A stretch of 64,000 nucleotides of DNA, from contig CU207211.1 in the NCBI GenBank assembly GCA_000026125.1, forward strand, positions 868,001-932,000, given 5' to 3'. Below, one piece after another: positions 19,062 through 27,669 of this stretch (positions are counted from its first letter, which is position 1; each line of letters begins with the position of its first letter). This stretch comes from Herminiimonas arsenicoxydans. Its GTDB lineage: Bacteria; Pseudomonadota; Gammaproteobacteria; Burkholderiales; Burkholderiaceae_D. Under the pieces are notes generated by a model. That model made no database searches. It was not told where the DNA came from and was given only the letters and a program-made list of their open reading frames with translations. A program made the position numbers and the translations under genes.

Positions 19062-19919
19062 TTATGCCTGCATGATCTGGTCGCACGCACTTATCAGCCG
19101 CGCGGCCAGATCTTTTGCATGTACTGGAATTTCTGTCTGCCCATGCAGCGCAAGCTCGAGTGGCGGTACCACTTTAAAACCTGATGCGGCATCCAGCATG
19201 CGGTGTCCGGCGGCAAGCAGTCGACGCGGTAGCAGCGTGACTCCCAGGCCAGCCTCTACCGCAGCGCTCACACTTGCCAGGCTGGCGCTGACATAAGTGA
19301 TGCGCCAGCGCAAACCTGCAGCGTCAAGCGCGTGCATCATTTCGCTACGATACAAGCCGCCAATAGGAAAAACTACCAAGGGGATCGGATCATGCATTGC
19401 GTTTGGGCGGCTGCGGCTCTCGACCCAGCACAAGCGTTCGGACCAGCTGGCTAGTCCCGGCATACTACCGACCCTTTGCTTAATCAGTGCAAGATCAAGC
19501 TCGCCACGCTGGAAGCGCTGCCATAATTCGTGACTCATGCCGCTACTCACTTCCAGTCGAACCGCAGAATAAGTATCGATAAAAGCAGATAGCGTCGGTG
19601 TCAGTGCGCGACCAACAAAGTCCTCGGGCACGCCTAGCCGGACTTCTCCCTTACCGGCACTTTGTGCGATTTGTTCCATTGCTTCATCCATTAGCTGCGC
19701 AATGCGGTGCGCATAGCGCAACAGGCGCTCACCTTCCAGCGTGGTCGTGACATAGCGTCCGCTGCGATTCAGCAAGTCGCAGCCCACTTGCATCTCGAGG
19801 CGGCGAATTTGCTGGCTGATGGTTGACTGCGTTAGATGTACGCTGTCAGCGGCACGCGTGAAGCTCCCGGTATCAACGACCGCCACGAAACTACGCAAAA
19901 GTACGGGATCAAGCATCAT
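19062..19919 (-). CDS. LysR family transcriptional regulator
   Basis: The 285-residue product begins with the winged helix-turn-helix of LysR proteins (LLRSFVAVVDTGSFTRAADS, LTQSTISQQIRRLE) and continues into a substrate-binding effector domain. The ATG at 19919 is used; a TTG two codons upstream is less likely. It is divergent from the ankyrin, deaminase and exporter genes across about 105 bases, the usual arrangement for a LysR protein and its target operon. The inducer is unknown. Confidence 0.92.
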   Translation of the reverse strand: MMLDPVLLRSFVAVVDTGSFTRAADSVHLTQSTISQQIRRLEMQVGCDLLNRSGRYVTTTLEGERLLRYAHRIAQLMDEAMEQIAQSAGKGEVRLGVPEDFVGRALTPTLSAFIDTYSAVRLEVSSGMSHELWQRFQRGELDLALIKQRVGSMPGLASWSERLCWVESRSRPNAMHDPIPLVVFPIGGLYRSEMMHALDAAGLRWRITYVSASLASVSAAVEAGLGVTLLPRRLLAAGHRMLDAASGFKVVPPLELALHGQTEIPVHAKDLAARLISACDQIMQA

Positions 19920-19927
19920 GTTCAAGT

Positions 19928-19953
19928 ATTCATAAAATCACTGAATGGCATTC
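19928..19953. promoter_or_regulatory. Candidate LysR operator in the divergent region
   Basis: Two overlapping dyads are visible: ATTCA and TGAAT separated by 9 bases (19928-19946), and GAAT-GGC-ATTC (19943-19953). LysR proteins bind such interrupted dyads between their own gene and the target. The assignment is positional. Confidence 0.35.
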
Positions 19954-20025
19954 AAACATTTAATTTATCGATATACAAGCATTTCTCTACAATGTGCTTC
20001 ATCAGAGCCCGTCAATGGAATTGCC

Positions 20026-20685
20026 ATGTTCAAAAGCATTGATCAATTTATTTTTTTGACCAGCATCATGGTCACCTCATTCGCTCAGGCTACCCCATTG
20101 CATGAAGCTGTTCGTACCGACGACTTGCAGACCGTACAGCGCATCCTGACGGGGCCGTCCGGGTCAGCATCAAGGGAAATGCGCGATGACGCCGGACGCA
20201 CCCCTTTGCTATTGGCTACCGCACTCAATCGCATCGATATCGCTGGCGCGCTGATGGATGCCGGTGCTGATGTGAATGCCAAGGATGCCAGGCAGGATAG
20301 CCCCTATTTATTGGCCGGGGCCGAAGGGCGAGTCGCTATTCTCAATATGACGCTGAACCATAATGCCGATCTGGGCAGTACCAACCGCTACGGCGGTACT
20401 GCCTTGATTCCGGCCGCCGAACGCGGTCACGTGGAAGTGGTTCGCATCTTGATTGCCGCCGGTGTTGAGCCGGATCATATTAATCGACTTGGCTGGACCG
20501 CCTTGCTCGAAGCCATACTGTTGTCCGACGGAGGCGCGGCACATCAGGACATCGTGCAGCAGTTGATCGCAGCTGGTGCCGATGTGAATCTGGCCGATCG
20601 CGAAGGCATCACACCGCTGCAACACGCCTTGCGGCGTGGTTACATAGTTATCTCGAATCAACTGCGCACTGCCGGCGCGCATTAA
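20026..20685 (+). CDS. Exported ankyrin-repeat protein
   Basis: The ATG at 20026 gives a signal peptide (MFKSIDQFIFLTSIMVTSFA) followed by about 195 residues of ankyrin repeats, recognisable from GRTPLLLATALNRIDIAGAL, DAGADVNAKD, GGTALIPAAERGHVEVVRIL and AAGADVNLADREGITPLQHAL. Ankyrin repeats bind other proteins, so this may be a periplasmic partner or inhibitor. It precedes the deaminase gene by 32 bases and is probably under the divergent LysR regulator. A longer frame starting at 19945 lacks a signal peptide. Confidence 0.82.
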   Translation: MFKSIDQFIFLTSIMVTSFAQATPLHEAVRTDDLQTVQRILTGPSGSASREMRDDAGRTPLLLATALNRIDIAGALMDAGADVNAKDARQDSPYLLAGAEGRVAILNMTLNHNADLGSTNRYGGTALIPAAERGHVEVVRILIAAGVEPDHINRLGWTALLEAILLSDGGAAHQDIVQQLIAAGADVNLADREGITPLQHALRRGYIVISNQLRTAGAH

Positions 20686-20717
20686 TGTTTTTTCACAAGA
20701 AAACCAAGGAGAGCTCA

Positions 20718-21179
20718 ATGTCCGATCACGCAAAACTACTGGGTGAAGCTGTACGCCTTGCCAAAAACAATCATCAACAAGGTGGCCGTCCTTTTGGCGC
20801 GGTATTGACCATGGATGGTGAAATCATCGCCACAGGCGTAAACAATATCGTGCATAGCCATGACCCGACTACGCACGCAGAAATGGAAACCCTGCGCGCT
20901 GCCAGCCAGCGGCTGGGAAGACCGAATCTGAAGGGGAGCGTCGTGTATGCGAGCGGCCATCCCTGCCCGATGTGTCTGGCAGCACTGGTACTCACCGGCG
21001 TGGATGCAGTCTATTACGCATTCGACAATCAGGATGCCGCTCCCTACGGCTTTTCAAGCGAAGCAATTTATCAGGCGCTGCGCCTTCCTTTATCGCCACC
21101 GCCACTGCCGCTGACAAGACTGGCTGTAGACATCACTGCCGCGCAGCTATACGGACCGCAAACGACCGATGCAAAGTGA
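20718..21179 (+). CDS. Nucleoside/nucleobase deaminase (CDA fold, guanine deaminase-like)
   Basis: The start at 20718 follows a good AAGGAG site. The 153-residue enzyme carries the zinc-deaminase motifs THAEME (His53, Glu55) and PCPMCLAA (Cys83, Cys86). Length and the YASGHPCPMC sequence are closest to guanine deaminase and related small deaminases rather than the longer TadA. Its stop overlaps the start of the exporter gene by 11 bases, so the two are translationally coupled. Confidence 0.85.
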   Translation: MSDHAKLLGEAVRLAKNNHQQGGRPFGAVLTMDGEIIATGVNNIVHSHDPTTHAEMETLRAASQRLGRPNLKGSVVYASGHPCPMCLAALVLTGVDAVYYAFDNQDAAPYGFSSEAIYQALRLPLSPPPLPLTRLAVDITAAQLYGPQTTDAK

Positions 21180-22371
21180 GGTTGCGCCCACCCGGAGCCG
21201 CACATTGCAAGTCGCCTGGTTGGCGATGGTGGTTCTGATCGGACTCAATCTGCGTCCGTTTCTGACGGGAGTCGGCCCGCTAACGTCGGCAATTCAAGAC
21301 GAAATTGGACTCGATAATCGCGGCATCGCATGGCTTACTCTATTGCCGATGCTCTTGATGGGTATAGGGGGCTTTTTTGCATCTTCAGTGCAACGCATGC
21401 TGGGGGCGCGCAACATTTTGCTCGGTGCATTGGCGGTATTGGCAATCGGCTCCGCATTACGTCTGGTCGCTGTCAGCGGTACTTGGCTAATCGCGACAGC
21501 CGCCTTGTGCGGAATCGGGGCGGCGTTTATTCAAGCCTTATTGCCAGGCCTAATCAAACAGCAGTTTCCGTACCGCATCGCACCGGTTATGGGTCTGTAT
21601 TCTGCAGCGCTGCTGGCAGGTGGCGCGCTTGGTGCGCAGCTCACTCCATTGTCGGTGACTTGGTCTGGCAACTGGCATCAAGCGTTGGCATGGTGGAGCC
21701 TACCAGCCATACTGGCACTACTGCTGTCAGCACAATTATTATCCCGCCAGACTGGGCCGGATAAACAAGCCATGCCTTCTCTGATGTTGCTCGGTCGCCC
21801 CCGTACCTGGCTGCTGATGATTTGTTTCGGCCTGGTCAACGGCGGATACGCCTCACTCGTGGCATGGTTGGCGCCGTTTTATCAGACACATGGCTGGAGC
21901 AGCGAACACAGCGGCAGTCTGGTCGCCGTGATGGCGCTGGCACAAGCAGTGGCCGCACTCTTGCTCCCGCTGCTCGCAGCGCGTCGGCGTGATCGCCGGC
22001 CGTGGCTGTGGCTCAGCCTTGGCTTGCAGGCACTCAGCTTTATTGCCTTTGCTTTTTTCCCCGATCTTGCTCCCTATACATGGGCCATGCTGAGCGGGGT
22101 GGGGTTGGGCGGGAGCTTCTCCCTGAGTTTGATCGTCGCGCTCGATCATCTTCCCGATCCTCGACAAGCAGGGGCACTGAGTGCACTCATGCAGGCGGGT
22201 GGGTTCCTCATTGCTGCCATCGCGCCTTGGCTTACTGCGATCATCTACGACTTTAGCGGCGGCTTTGCCGCGAGCTGGCTGATGCATCTGGCGTGCGTCA
22301 TTCTGGTCGTCAGTCTCACGATTCAGTTTGCTCCCGAGCGCTATGCCTCTGCCATGTCCATGGCTGAATAA
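21169..22371 (+). CDS. MFS transporter of the CynX/NimT type
   Basis: The 400-residue protein has about 12 hydrophobic segments and the CynX/NimT family opening NLRPFLTGVGPLTSAI. Members include a cyanate permease-like protein and a 2-nitroimidazole exporter. Overlap with the deaminase gene and the divergent LysR gene suggest a small regulated module for uptake, deamination or export of a heterocyclic compound. Substrate and direction are not visible from sequence. Confidence 0.85.
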   Translation: MQSEVAPTRSRTLQVAWLAMVVLIGLNLRPFLTGVGPLTSAIQDEIGLDNRGIAWLTLLPMLLMGIGGFFASSVQRMLGARNILLGALAVLAIGSALRLVAVSGTWLIATAALCGIGAAFIQALLPGLIKQQFPYRIAPVMGLYSAALLAGGALGAQLTPLSVTWSGNWHQALAWWSLPAILALLLSAQLLSRQTGPDKQAMPSLMLLGRPRTWLLMICFGLVNGGYASLVAWLAPFYQTHGWSSEHSGSLVAVMALAQAVAALLLPLLAARRRDRRPWLWLSLGLQALSFIAFAFFPDLAPYTWAMLSGVGLGGSFSLSLIVALDHLPDPRQAGALSALMQAGGFLIAAIAPWLTAIIYDFSGGFAASWLMHLACVILVVSLTIQFAPERYASAMSMAE

Positions 22372-22801
22372 GCCGGATTATTCCAGATATATGCCAGCGC
22401 CCATTTGTATTTGCTACGAACGTATATTCAATAGTGTGCGCTAAAGATATACAGTACCGAGGCCTGTTAATGGTTCAACAATCTCTCGCTATTTATAATC
22501 TCGCATTATCAATTTGCCAGCCGGCCCTGCATGCAGTATCGCCTAGTCCTTTCTGGTATCCTTGCGCGCACCGTGATGCGGAATCACGAAAAAATCCTGC
22601 TGATCTCGCAATTCGTCAGGTGTTTCGATAACGCGAGCTTGATGTCCGGCCATCTGCGAACATAAAGAAGTTTGCTATAGAAGTTTGAATGCGCGTATGG
22701 ACACATGCGTCGTGTGAAGTGCGAGGTCACCATAGTTAACAGTACTGCTCGGAAGGGCCTGTTTATACTGTGTTTGTGTATAGATAAAGGAATGAATAAA
22801 A
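22372..22801. other. Gene-free interval upstream of the formyltransferase-ACT gene
   Basis: No convincing gene is seen. Visible items are a tandem copy of AGAAGTTTG at 22666-22674 and 22679-22687 (13-base period) and a TATACT at 22764-22769 that could be the minus 10 box of the following gene, with no clear minus 35 box. AAAGGA lies before the downstream ATG. Confidence 0.55.
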
Positions 22802-23965
22802 ATGAAATGTGCATTGGTAGGATCGCGCTTCTTTGGCGCCCAGGTATTCGAGACGCTACGCAAGGAAAAAGGGATTGAATTCACCAGTGTCGTTGCTCCG
22901 ACGGAAGATGATCGTCTGGCGCAAGCCGCACGGGCCGCCGGCGTTCCGCTGCACATACTCGAAAACCCGCGCTTCGTACCGGGCGAGGCAATTGCCGAGG
23001 GCACCGATATTATTCTCGCGGCGCATACGCATGCACGCGTGAGCGACGAGGCACTTGCGCGCGCGCGCCTGGGCGGCATAGGCTATCACCCGTCGCTATT
23101 GCCCCGACACCGTGGCATTGCTGCGGTCGAATGGACGATACTGGAAGGCGATCCTATCGCCGGCGGCTCGATATATCATCTGGCCGACGGCTGGGATGCA
23201 GGCGCCGTCGCTGCGCAGGATTGGTGTTTTGTTGAAAAAGGCGAAACCGCGCGTGAGCTGTGGGAGCGCGCATTGGCGCCTATGGGCTTGCAGTTGTTGA
23301 GCAAAGTGATCCATCATGCCGCCGAACACGGCGTGCTGCCGGCTTTCCAGCAGGATGCACGCTTCGCGACCAAGGCGCCGATGATTCGCCGCTCTGTGGT
23401 GCTGGCCGAGGAAGTGTCTGCTACCACCACCTCGCTGGTGGTCTCCATCGTGGGTGCTGACCGCCACGGCATCGTCCGCTCGCTGGCCGAGCGGGCGCAG
23501 CGTTACGGTGCCAACTGGGCGGCCAGTCGCATGAGCAGGCTCGCCGGGGAATTTGCCGGCATGGTGCACTTCGAGGTGCCGCATGAGAATGCGGATGCGC
23601 TGGCAAATGCCTTGCGCGGACTGGAGTCCAGCGGCTTGCAGGTGGTCGTTGCCAAGAGCAATGGCGCCGAAGTATCCGATGCGATCAAGAGCGTCGAACT
23701 CGAATTGATCGGCGACGATCGGGTGGGGATCGTCAGCAGTCTGACCAAGATCCTGGCGGAGCGTAATATCAGCGTCGAGAGCATACATACCGAGATCGTT
23801 CGCAGCGGCGTGTCCGGCAAGCAAACGTTCAAGATCGGAGCGCACCTGCTGGTTCCCGCCAAGTTGTCCGTCGATGACTTGCGACAGGAACTGGGCGCTT
23901 TGGCGCACGAAATGACAGTCGACATCGCCCTGGGCGAGAAGCCAAAATCCGAGCCGTCGAATTGA
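22802..23965 (+). CDS. Formyltransferase-fold enzyme fused to two ACT domains
   Basis: Residues 1 to about 195 form a formyltransferase/formyl-THF hydrolase fold with YHPSLLPRHRG (His96) and Asp132 in DGWDAGAV; the 36-residue spacing equals that of the catalytic His and Asp in this family. The usual catalytic Asn two residues before His96 is Gly94 here, and the motif is closest to the hydrolase domain of 10-formyl-THF dehydrogenase. Residues 212-285 and 298-375 are two ACT-like regions (VVSIVGADRHGIVRSLAE and LELIGDDRVGIVSSLTKIL) of the GcvR type. A glycine- or serine-responsive 10-formyl-THF hydrolase is a reasonable inference. An aminotransferase gene follows. Confidence 0.75.
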   Translation: MKCALVGSRFFGAQVFETLRKEKGIEFTSVVAPTEDDRLAQAARAAGVPLHILENPRFVPGEAIAEGTDIILAAHTHARVSDEALARARLGGIGYHPSLLPRHRGIAAVEWTILEGDPIAGGSIYHLADGWDAGAVAAQDWCFVEKGETARELWERALAPMGLQLLSKVIHHAAEHGVLPAFQQDARFATKAPMIRRSVVLAEEVSATTTSLVVSIVGADRHGIVRSLAERAQRYGANWAASRMSRLAGEFAGMVHFEVPHENADALANALRGLESSGLQVVVAKSNGAEVSDAIKSVELELIGDDRVGIVSSLTKILAERNISVESIHTEIVRSGVSGKQTFKIGAHLLVPAKLSVDDLRQELGALAHEMTVDIALGEKPKSEPSN

Positions 23966-24026
23966 ATGCCGGCTTGACGCATACCCGCTGCGGGGCCAGT
24001 GCGGGCGTATAAAACGGACATTCCTG

Positions 24027-24054
24027 ACGTAGCCCCATGCTGGGGGCTACGTTT
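24027..24054 (+). terminator. Hairpin after the formyltransferase-ACT gene
   Basis: CGTAGCCCC and GGGGCTACG flank a short loop and are followed by four T residues. It probably ends the upstream transcript, about 60 bases after the stop codon. Confidence 0.6.
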
Positions 24055-24093
24055 TGGTAGAATCTATGCTTTGCGGCATTCTTTGCCTTTTGT

Positions 24094-24139
24094 GGCCTGA
24101 CCCGAGTACATCCTGGTCAGGCCGAGTTTATTTATTTTT
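24094..24139 (+). promoter_or_regulatory. Hairpin in the leader of the class V aminotransferase gene
   Basis: GGCCTGACC (24094-24102) and GGTCAGGCC (24115-24123) form a perfect 9-base-pair stem, followed by a T-rich stretch that ends just before the ribosome site. The position allows a role as terminator or leader control element. No known riboswitch class was recognised. Confidence 0.4.
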
Positions 24140-24151
24140 GCTGGAGCAAAC

Positions 24152-25279
24152 GTGCCAGGTCTACTACCCAACGTCGATCCCGACGGTCTTCTCGAATATT
24201 CCGTTGTTTACACCGATCGTGCGATCAACCATATGTCGCAACGCTTTCAAGGCGTAATGCGCGACATTTCCAAGAACCTGAAAGAAGTCTACAAGGCGCA
24301 ATCTGCCATTGTCATGCCCGGTAGCGGCACCTTCGGTATGGAAGCCGTAGCGCGTCAGTTCGCCACCAAGCAGCAATGCCTGATTCTGCGCAATGGCTGG
24401 TTCAGCTATCGCTGGACCCAGATTCTGGACATGGGCGATATTCCTGCCGGTACCACAGTGCTGAAGGCGCGTCAGCTGGAAGATGCGCCGCAGGCAGCGT
24501 TTGCACCTGCTCCTATCGATGAAGTGATCGCTACGATCAAGGCGACCAAACCGGCTGTAGTGTTTGCTCCGCACGTGGAAACCGCCTCCGGGATCATGCT
24601 GACAGATGACTACATGCGTCAGGTTTCTGATGCCGTGCATGCAGTCGGCGGCTTGTTCGTGCTGGACTGCATCGCTTCCGGCTGCATGTGGGTTGATATG
24701 CAAGCGACCGGCGTTGACGTTCTGATCAGTGCACCGCAAAAGGGCTGGAGTGCTTCGGCCGGCTGCGCCTTCATCATGTTGAGCAAACTCGCACGCGAAA
24801 AAATTGACTCGACGCAAAGCACCAGCTTCGCTTGCGATTTGCGCAAATGGCTGCAGATCATGGAATCGTACGAGCAAGGCAACGTTGCGTATCACACCAC
24901 CATGCCTACCGATGCACTCACCATCTTGCGTGATGTGATGGAAGAGACGGCTGCATACGGCTTCGCCAAAGTGCGTGCCGAGCAACAGGAGCTGGGTGAC
25001 AAAGTACGCGCACTGCTGGAGTCCAAAGGTTTCAAGAGCGTAGCGGCAGAAGGCTATCAAGCCCCAGGCGTGGTGGTCAGCTACACCAACGACGATGGCA
25101 TACAGTCGGCCAGGAAATTTGTGGCCGCAGGTTTGCAGACTGCTGCGGGCGTGCCTTTGCAATGCGATGAACGGTCCGACTTCAAGACTTTCCGCGTCGG
25201 CTTGTTCGGTCTCGACAAGCTGCACAACATCGAGCGCACCGTAGCAAATCTGTCCAAGGCTCTGGACACGATGCTTTAA
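24152..25279 (+). CDS. Class V PLP aminotransferase (alanine/serine-glyoxylate aminotransferase-like)
   Basis: The 375-residue protein starts with a GTG preceded by CTGGAG. It has the PLP lysine in SAPQKGWSASAGCAF (Lys197) and the PGSGTFGMEAVAR cofactor loop of the alanine-glyoxylate/serine-pyruvate aminotransferase family. The likely reaction makes glycine from glyoxylate, with alanine or serine as donor. Position after a glycine-type ACT fusion suggests a link to glycine and one-carbon metabolism. Confidence 0.88.
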   Translation: MPGLLPNVDPDGLLEYSVVYTDRAINHMSQRFQGVMRDISKNLKEVYKAQSAIVMPGSGTFGMEAVARQFATKQQCLILRNGWFSYRWTQILDMGDIPAGTTVLKARQLEDAPQAAFAPAPIDEVIATIKATKPAVVFAPHVETASGIMLTDDYMRQVSDAVHAVGGLFVLDCIASGCMWVDMQATGVDVLISAPQKGWSASAGCAFIMLSKLAREKIDSTQSTSFACDLRKWLQIMESYEQGNVAYHTTMPTDALTILRDVMEETAAYGFAKVRAEQQELGDKVRALLESKGFKSVAAEGYQAPGVVVSYTNDDGIQSARKFVAAGLQTAAGVPLQCDERSDFKTFRVGLFGLDKLHNIERTVANLSKALDTML

Positions 25280-25290
25280 AAAGCTTGCGA

Positions 25291-25336
25291 CTCAATGATT
25301 GAGTGATGCGTGATGATCCGAGCGATCATCACGCAT
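25291..25336. repeat. Tandem inverted repeats after the aminotransferase gene
   Basis: CTCAAT-G-ATTGAG (25291-25303) is followed by a perfect 13-base-pair stem of ATGCGTGATGATC (25306-25318) and GATCATCACGCAT (25324-25336) around five bases. No T tract follows. It may end or stabilise messages from the converging genes. Confidence 0.5.
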
Positions 25337-25387
25337 GCCAAGAGGGGAGATAGCTTCAAGTCGCTTCCCGATCAACATCCGTCTTCA

Positions 25388-25726
25388 TCACACTTTCTGC
25401 GCATGCTTCGCCAGCGCATCCAGTGCTGCAATCACCGCATCTGCTGCAGTATCGCTATTGGCTATCAGCACTGCATGCTCGATCGCTTCGTCGCGCTTGT
25501 TTTTTGCAAAATAGGCCAGCAGGTAATCGCCGTTTTCAGTGCCGGCAGTATTTCTGTCATCGTCTTTTGCCAACCGGCGCGTGTACCAGACTGCGTAGCC
25601 GTTCGACTCTTCACAGCAATACACTTCCACCGAATGATGCGGGCCGAGCGGAAATTCTTCCGGATCGGTATGCCAGATTGTTTTGCGCCACAGGTGATTT
25701 TTTTTGGATTCAGGAATGTGATTCAT
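25388..25726 (-). CDS. Hypothetical protein of 112 residues
   Basis: The product starts MNHIPESKKNHLWRKTIWHT and ends in an alanine-rich helix. It is soluble, without signal peptide or membrane segment, and has an acidic middle (KDDDRNTAGTENGDY). Codon usage resembles neighbouring genes, and no better frame covers the region. It lies downstream of the ATPase-less hybrid protein on the same strand with an 81-base gap. No family is recognised. Confidence 0.6.
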   Translation of the reverse strand: MNHIPESKKNHLWRKTIWHTDPEEFPLGPHHSVEVYCCEESNGYAVWYTRRLAKDDDRNTAGTENGDYLLAYFAKNKRDEAIEHAVLIANSDTAADAVIAALDALAKHAQKV

Positions 25727-25807
25727 TTTTCTATGCTTTCCAGCCTGGTTCGGAATGATGGGTAAGTCGGGTTTGCGCTCTGCTTGGTGAAGATGGCAAT
25801 CGCTCGT

Positions 25808-27361
25808 TTAATGCTTGTCTGGTGATATGGCATGACTGGCAGTGTTCAGCATGCTGTGCAATTTTGCATCTATGCGTGCATATTCGCATGCAATCGCATG
25901 GAAGTGCGACGGTGCATCGTGCAGTTCCTCGTTTTTCGCCCGGATTTCCAGTTCCCTGCACAAGGCAGCCAGTGCGCTGGCGCCTATCGATGCCGAACTG
26001 CCACACAGTACATGCGCACATTTTGCGATGGCAATGGCATCCTTGCCGACGCTGGCTTCCTGCAAATGCGTCAGACGTTTCGGACTGTCTTTCAAGAATA
26101 ATTGTGCCAGTTCGATAAAGTCTGCGCCAAACATTTGTTGCGTCGCCTCCAGCTCATCGTCCTGCTGCAACGTAACGACACTGCAGACAGGCTGCGCATG
26201 CAACCAGCGCATCAGCATCTCATTCAGTGCGTGCATACGCATCGGTTTGCTGATGAAATCATCCATGCCGATGGCGAGACAGGTATCGCGTTCATTGCGA
26301 TTGATGCCGGCCGACCAGCCGATGATAATGGCGTGCGTGTCAGCGTTTTCTGCCGCACGCAGCAAGGCCGTGGTTTGATATCCGTCCATCTGCGGCATCT
26401 GGCAATCCATCAGGATCAGGTCGTAATGCTGTTCGCCGGACAGTAGCAAGGCTTGCGCACCGCTTTTTGCGGTATCAATCTTGCAGCCGAAGCGTTCCAG
26501 CATCTGTTGCGCGACTTGCAGGTTCACCGCATTGTCGTCTACCACCAGGATGTGGCAATGTGCGAAGAGCGGTAGGTGTTCCAGGGGCGCATTCTCGGGG
26601 CCCAGACGTACGCCGGCGCAGACGAAGCGCGGCGCATCTTTTTTGACAATGCAGCCGCATAGCATGTCCAGCGTATTGATCAGCATCGATGACGGCGCAG
26701 CTTGCGGCAGCCAGGCAGAAAAACCGGCATGCGTCAAACGCTCTGCATCGTGTCTGTTGTGTTCGTCGCTGATCAATACGAGCAGAGTATCGCGATGCAG
26801 CTTTGCATTGCCGATAGCGGTACCCAGCGTTTCACCATCGATGCCGGGTATATGCTGTTTCAATAGCGCAATGCGATAAGGATCACCGCTGTGCGCCGCC
26901 TTCTCCAGCGCCGCCAGCGCAGCATTGGGCAATCCGAAGCCATCTACGCGTACCTCATGCTGTTGCAGCTCTTCTTCAATCCGTGCCCGGACCAGCGCGT
27001 CGGCGCCGACCACCATCATCCGCATGCCTGCCAGCGATTTGCGTGTTGCGTCATGCGCTATGGGGTGCAGAATTTTCAGATCGAGCAATTGCCCGATATC
27101 CGCCAGCAATGTGTCGGCGCTGCTCTGTGCAAGATTGATCATTTCGCATTGGTCGGAGGAGAGATCGTCTTTGCGTATCATTTCCAGCGCACCGATGATG
27201 CCGTTCATTTGTGTGTTGATTGTGTGCTGTACGTGGTCGAGCAACTGTGTACGGCTATGCGTATCACCTGCCTTGACGTCGTAACGCTCGCGTCGCCGTG
27301 CAATACGGTACCGTTGTGCGGACGTAAGTGTCTTGCATGTGAATGGCCGGCGAGAGGACAT
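25808..27361 (-). CDS. Hybrid signalling protein: HisKA-like, pseudo-receiver, receiver and Hpt, without HATPase
   Basis: In order, residues 40-100 resemble a HisKA dimerisation helix pair (His46 in VQHTINTQMNGIIGALEM, in place of [11 protein letters not shown]), residues 112-230 a receiver whose phospho-Asp is replaced by Lys168, residues 268-385 an intact receiver (VVDDNAVN, Asp319 in LILMDCQMPQMDG, SKPMR) and residues 415-500 an Hpt domain with His450 in AKCAHVLCGSS. No HATPase domain lies between HisKA and the first receiver, so self-phosphorylation is not expected. It may relay phosphate from another kinase. Confidence 0.85.
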   Translation of the reverse strand: MSSRRPFTCKTLTSAQRYRIARRRERYDVKAGDTHSRTQLLDHVQHTINTQMNGIIGALEMIRKDDLSSDQCEMINLAQSSADTLLADIGQLLDLKILHPIAHDATRKSLAGMRMMVVGADALVRARIEEELQQHEVRVDGFGLPNAALAALEKAAHSGDPYRIALLKQHIPGIDGETLGTAIGNAKLHRDTLLVLISDEHNRHDAERLTHAGFSAWLPQAAPSSMLINTLDMLCGCIVKKDAPRFVCAGVRLGPENAPLEHLPLFAHCHILVVDDNAVNLQVAQQMLERFGCKIDTAKSGAQALLLSGEQHYDLILMDCQMPQMDGYQTTALLRAAENADTHAIIIGWSAGINRNERDTCLAIGMDDFISKPMRMHALNEMLMRWLHAQPVCSVVTLQQDDELEATQQMFGADFIELAQLFLKDSPKRLTHLQEASVGKDAIAIAKCAHVLCGSSASIGASALAALCRELEIRAKNEELHDAPSHFHAIACEYARIDAKLHSMLNTASHAISPDKH

Positions 27362-27669
27362 GACTTTCTTGAGAGGTTTTTTCGCAACATCTGAAATGGC
27401 GTGCCATTGCTACGATCGCCGTCCGTTAGAGAGTACATCAGTCAAGAATATAGCAAATGCTTGTGTAATTGGAATGATATTACTGCCTATGTTTTATTGC
27501 AAAAAATATATTATTTCTTGTGGTTTTGCGCAAATCTTTCGGCCATAGAAAGCTGAATGGGAAACGCGGGCGGTAATACAAGGTCGCGCTCTGGGAAAAG
27601 AGCGACCATCATTTGGAGCGACCGGTTAGGTGATTCGACCTGAGTGTGTGCATACGGTATTCCTCCCGG
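27362..27669. other. Gene-free interval between the hybrid protein and chrA
   Basis: AT-rich around 27440-27540, likely the promoter side of the minus-strand hybrid gene. A bulged hairpin (GGTCGC...GCGACC, 27582-27607) lies downstream of chrA and may be its terminator. No gene is supported. Confidence 0.5.

Noticed and set aside
22434..22631. Frame of 65 codons before the formyltransferase-ACT gene
   Set aside because: No ribosome site and no family resemblance.
23096..23908. Minus-strand frame of 270 codons opposite the ACT fusion gene
   Set aside because: It has a His/Gln/Arg-rich composition typical of shadows, while the plus strand has clear catalytic and ACT motifs.
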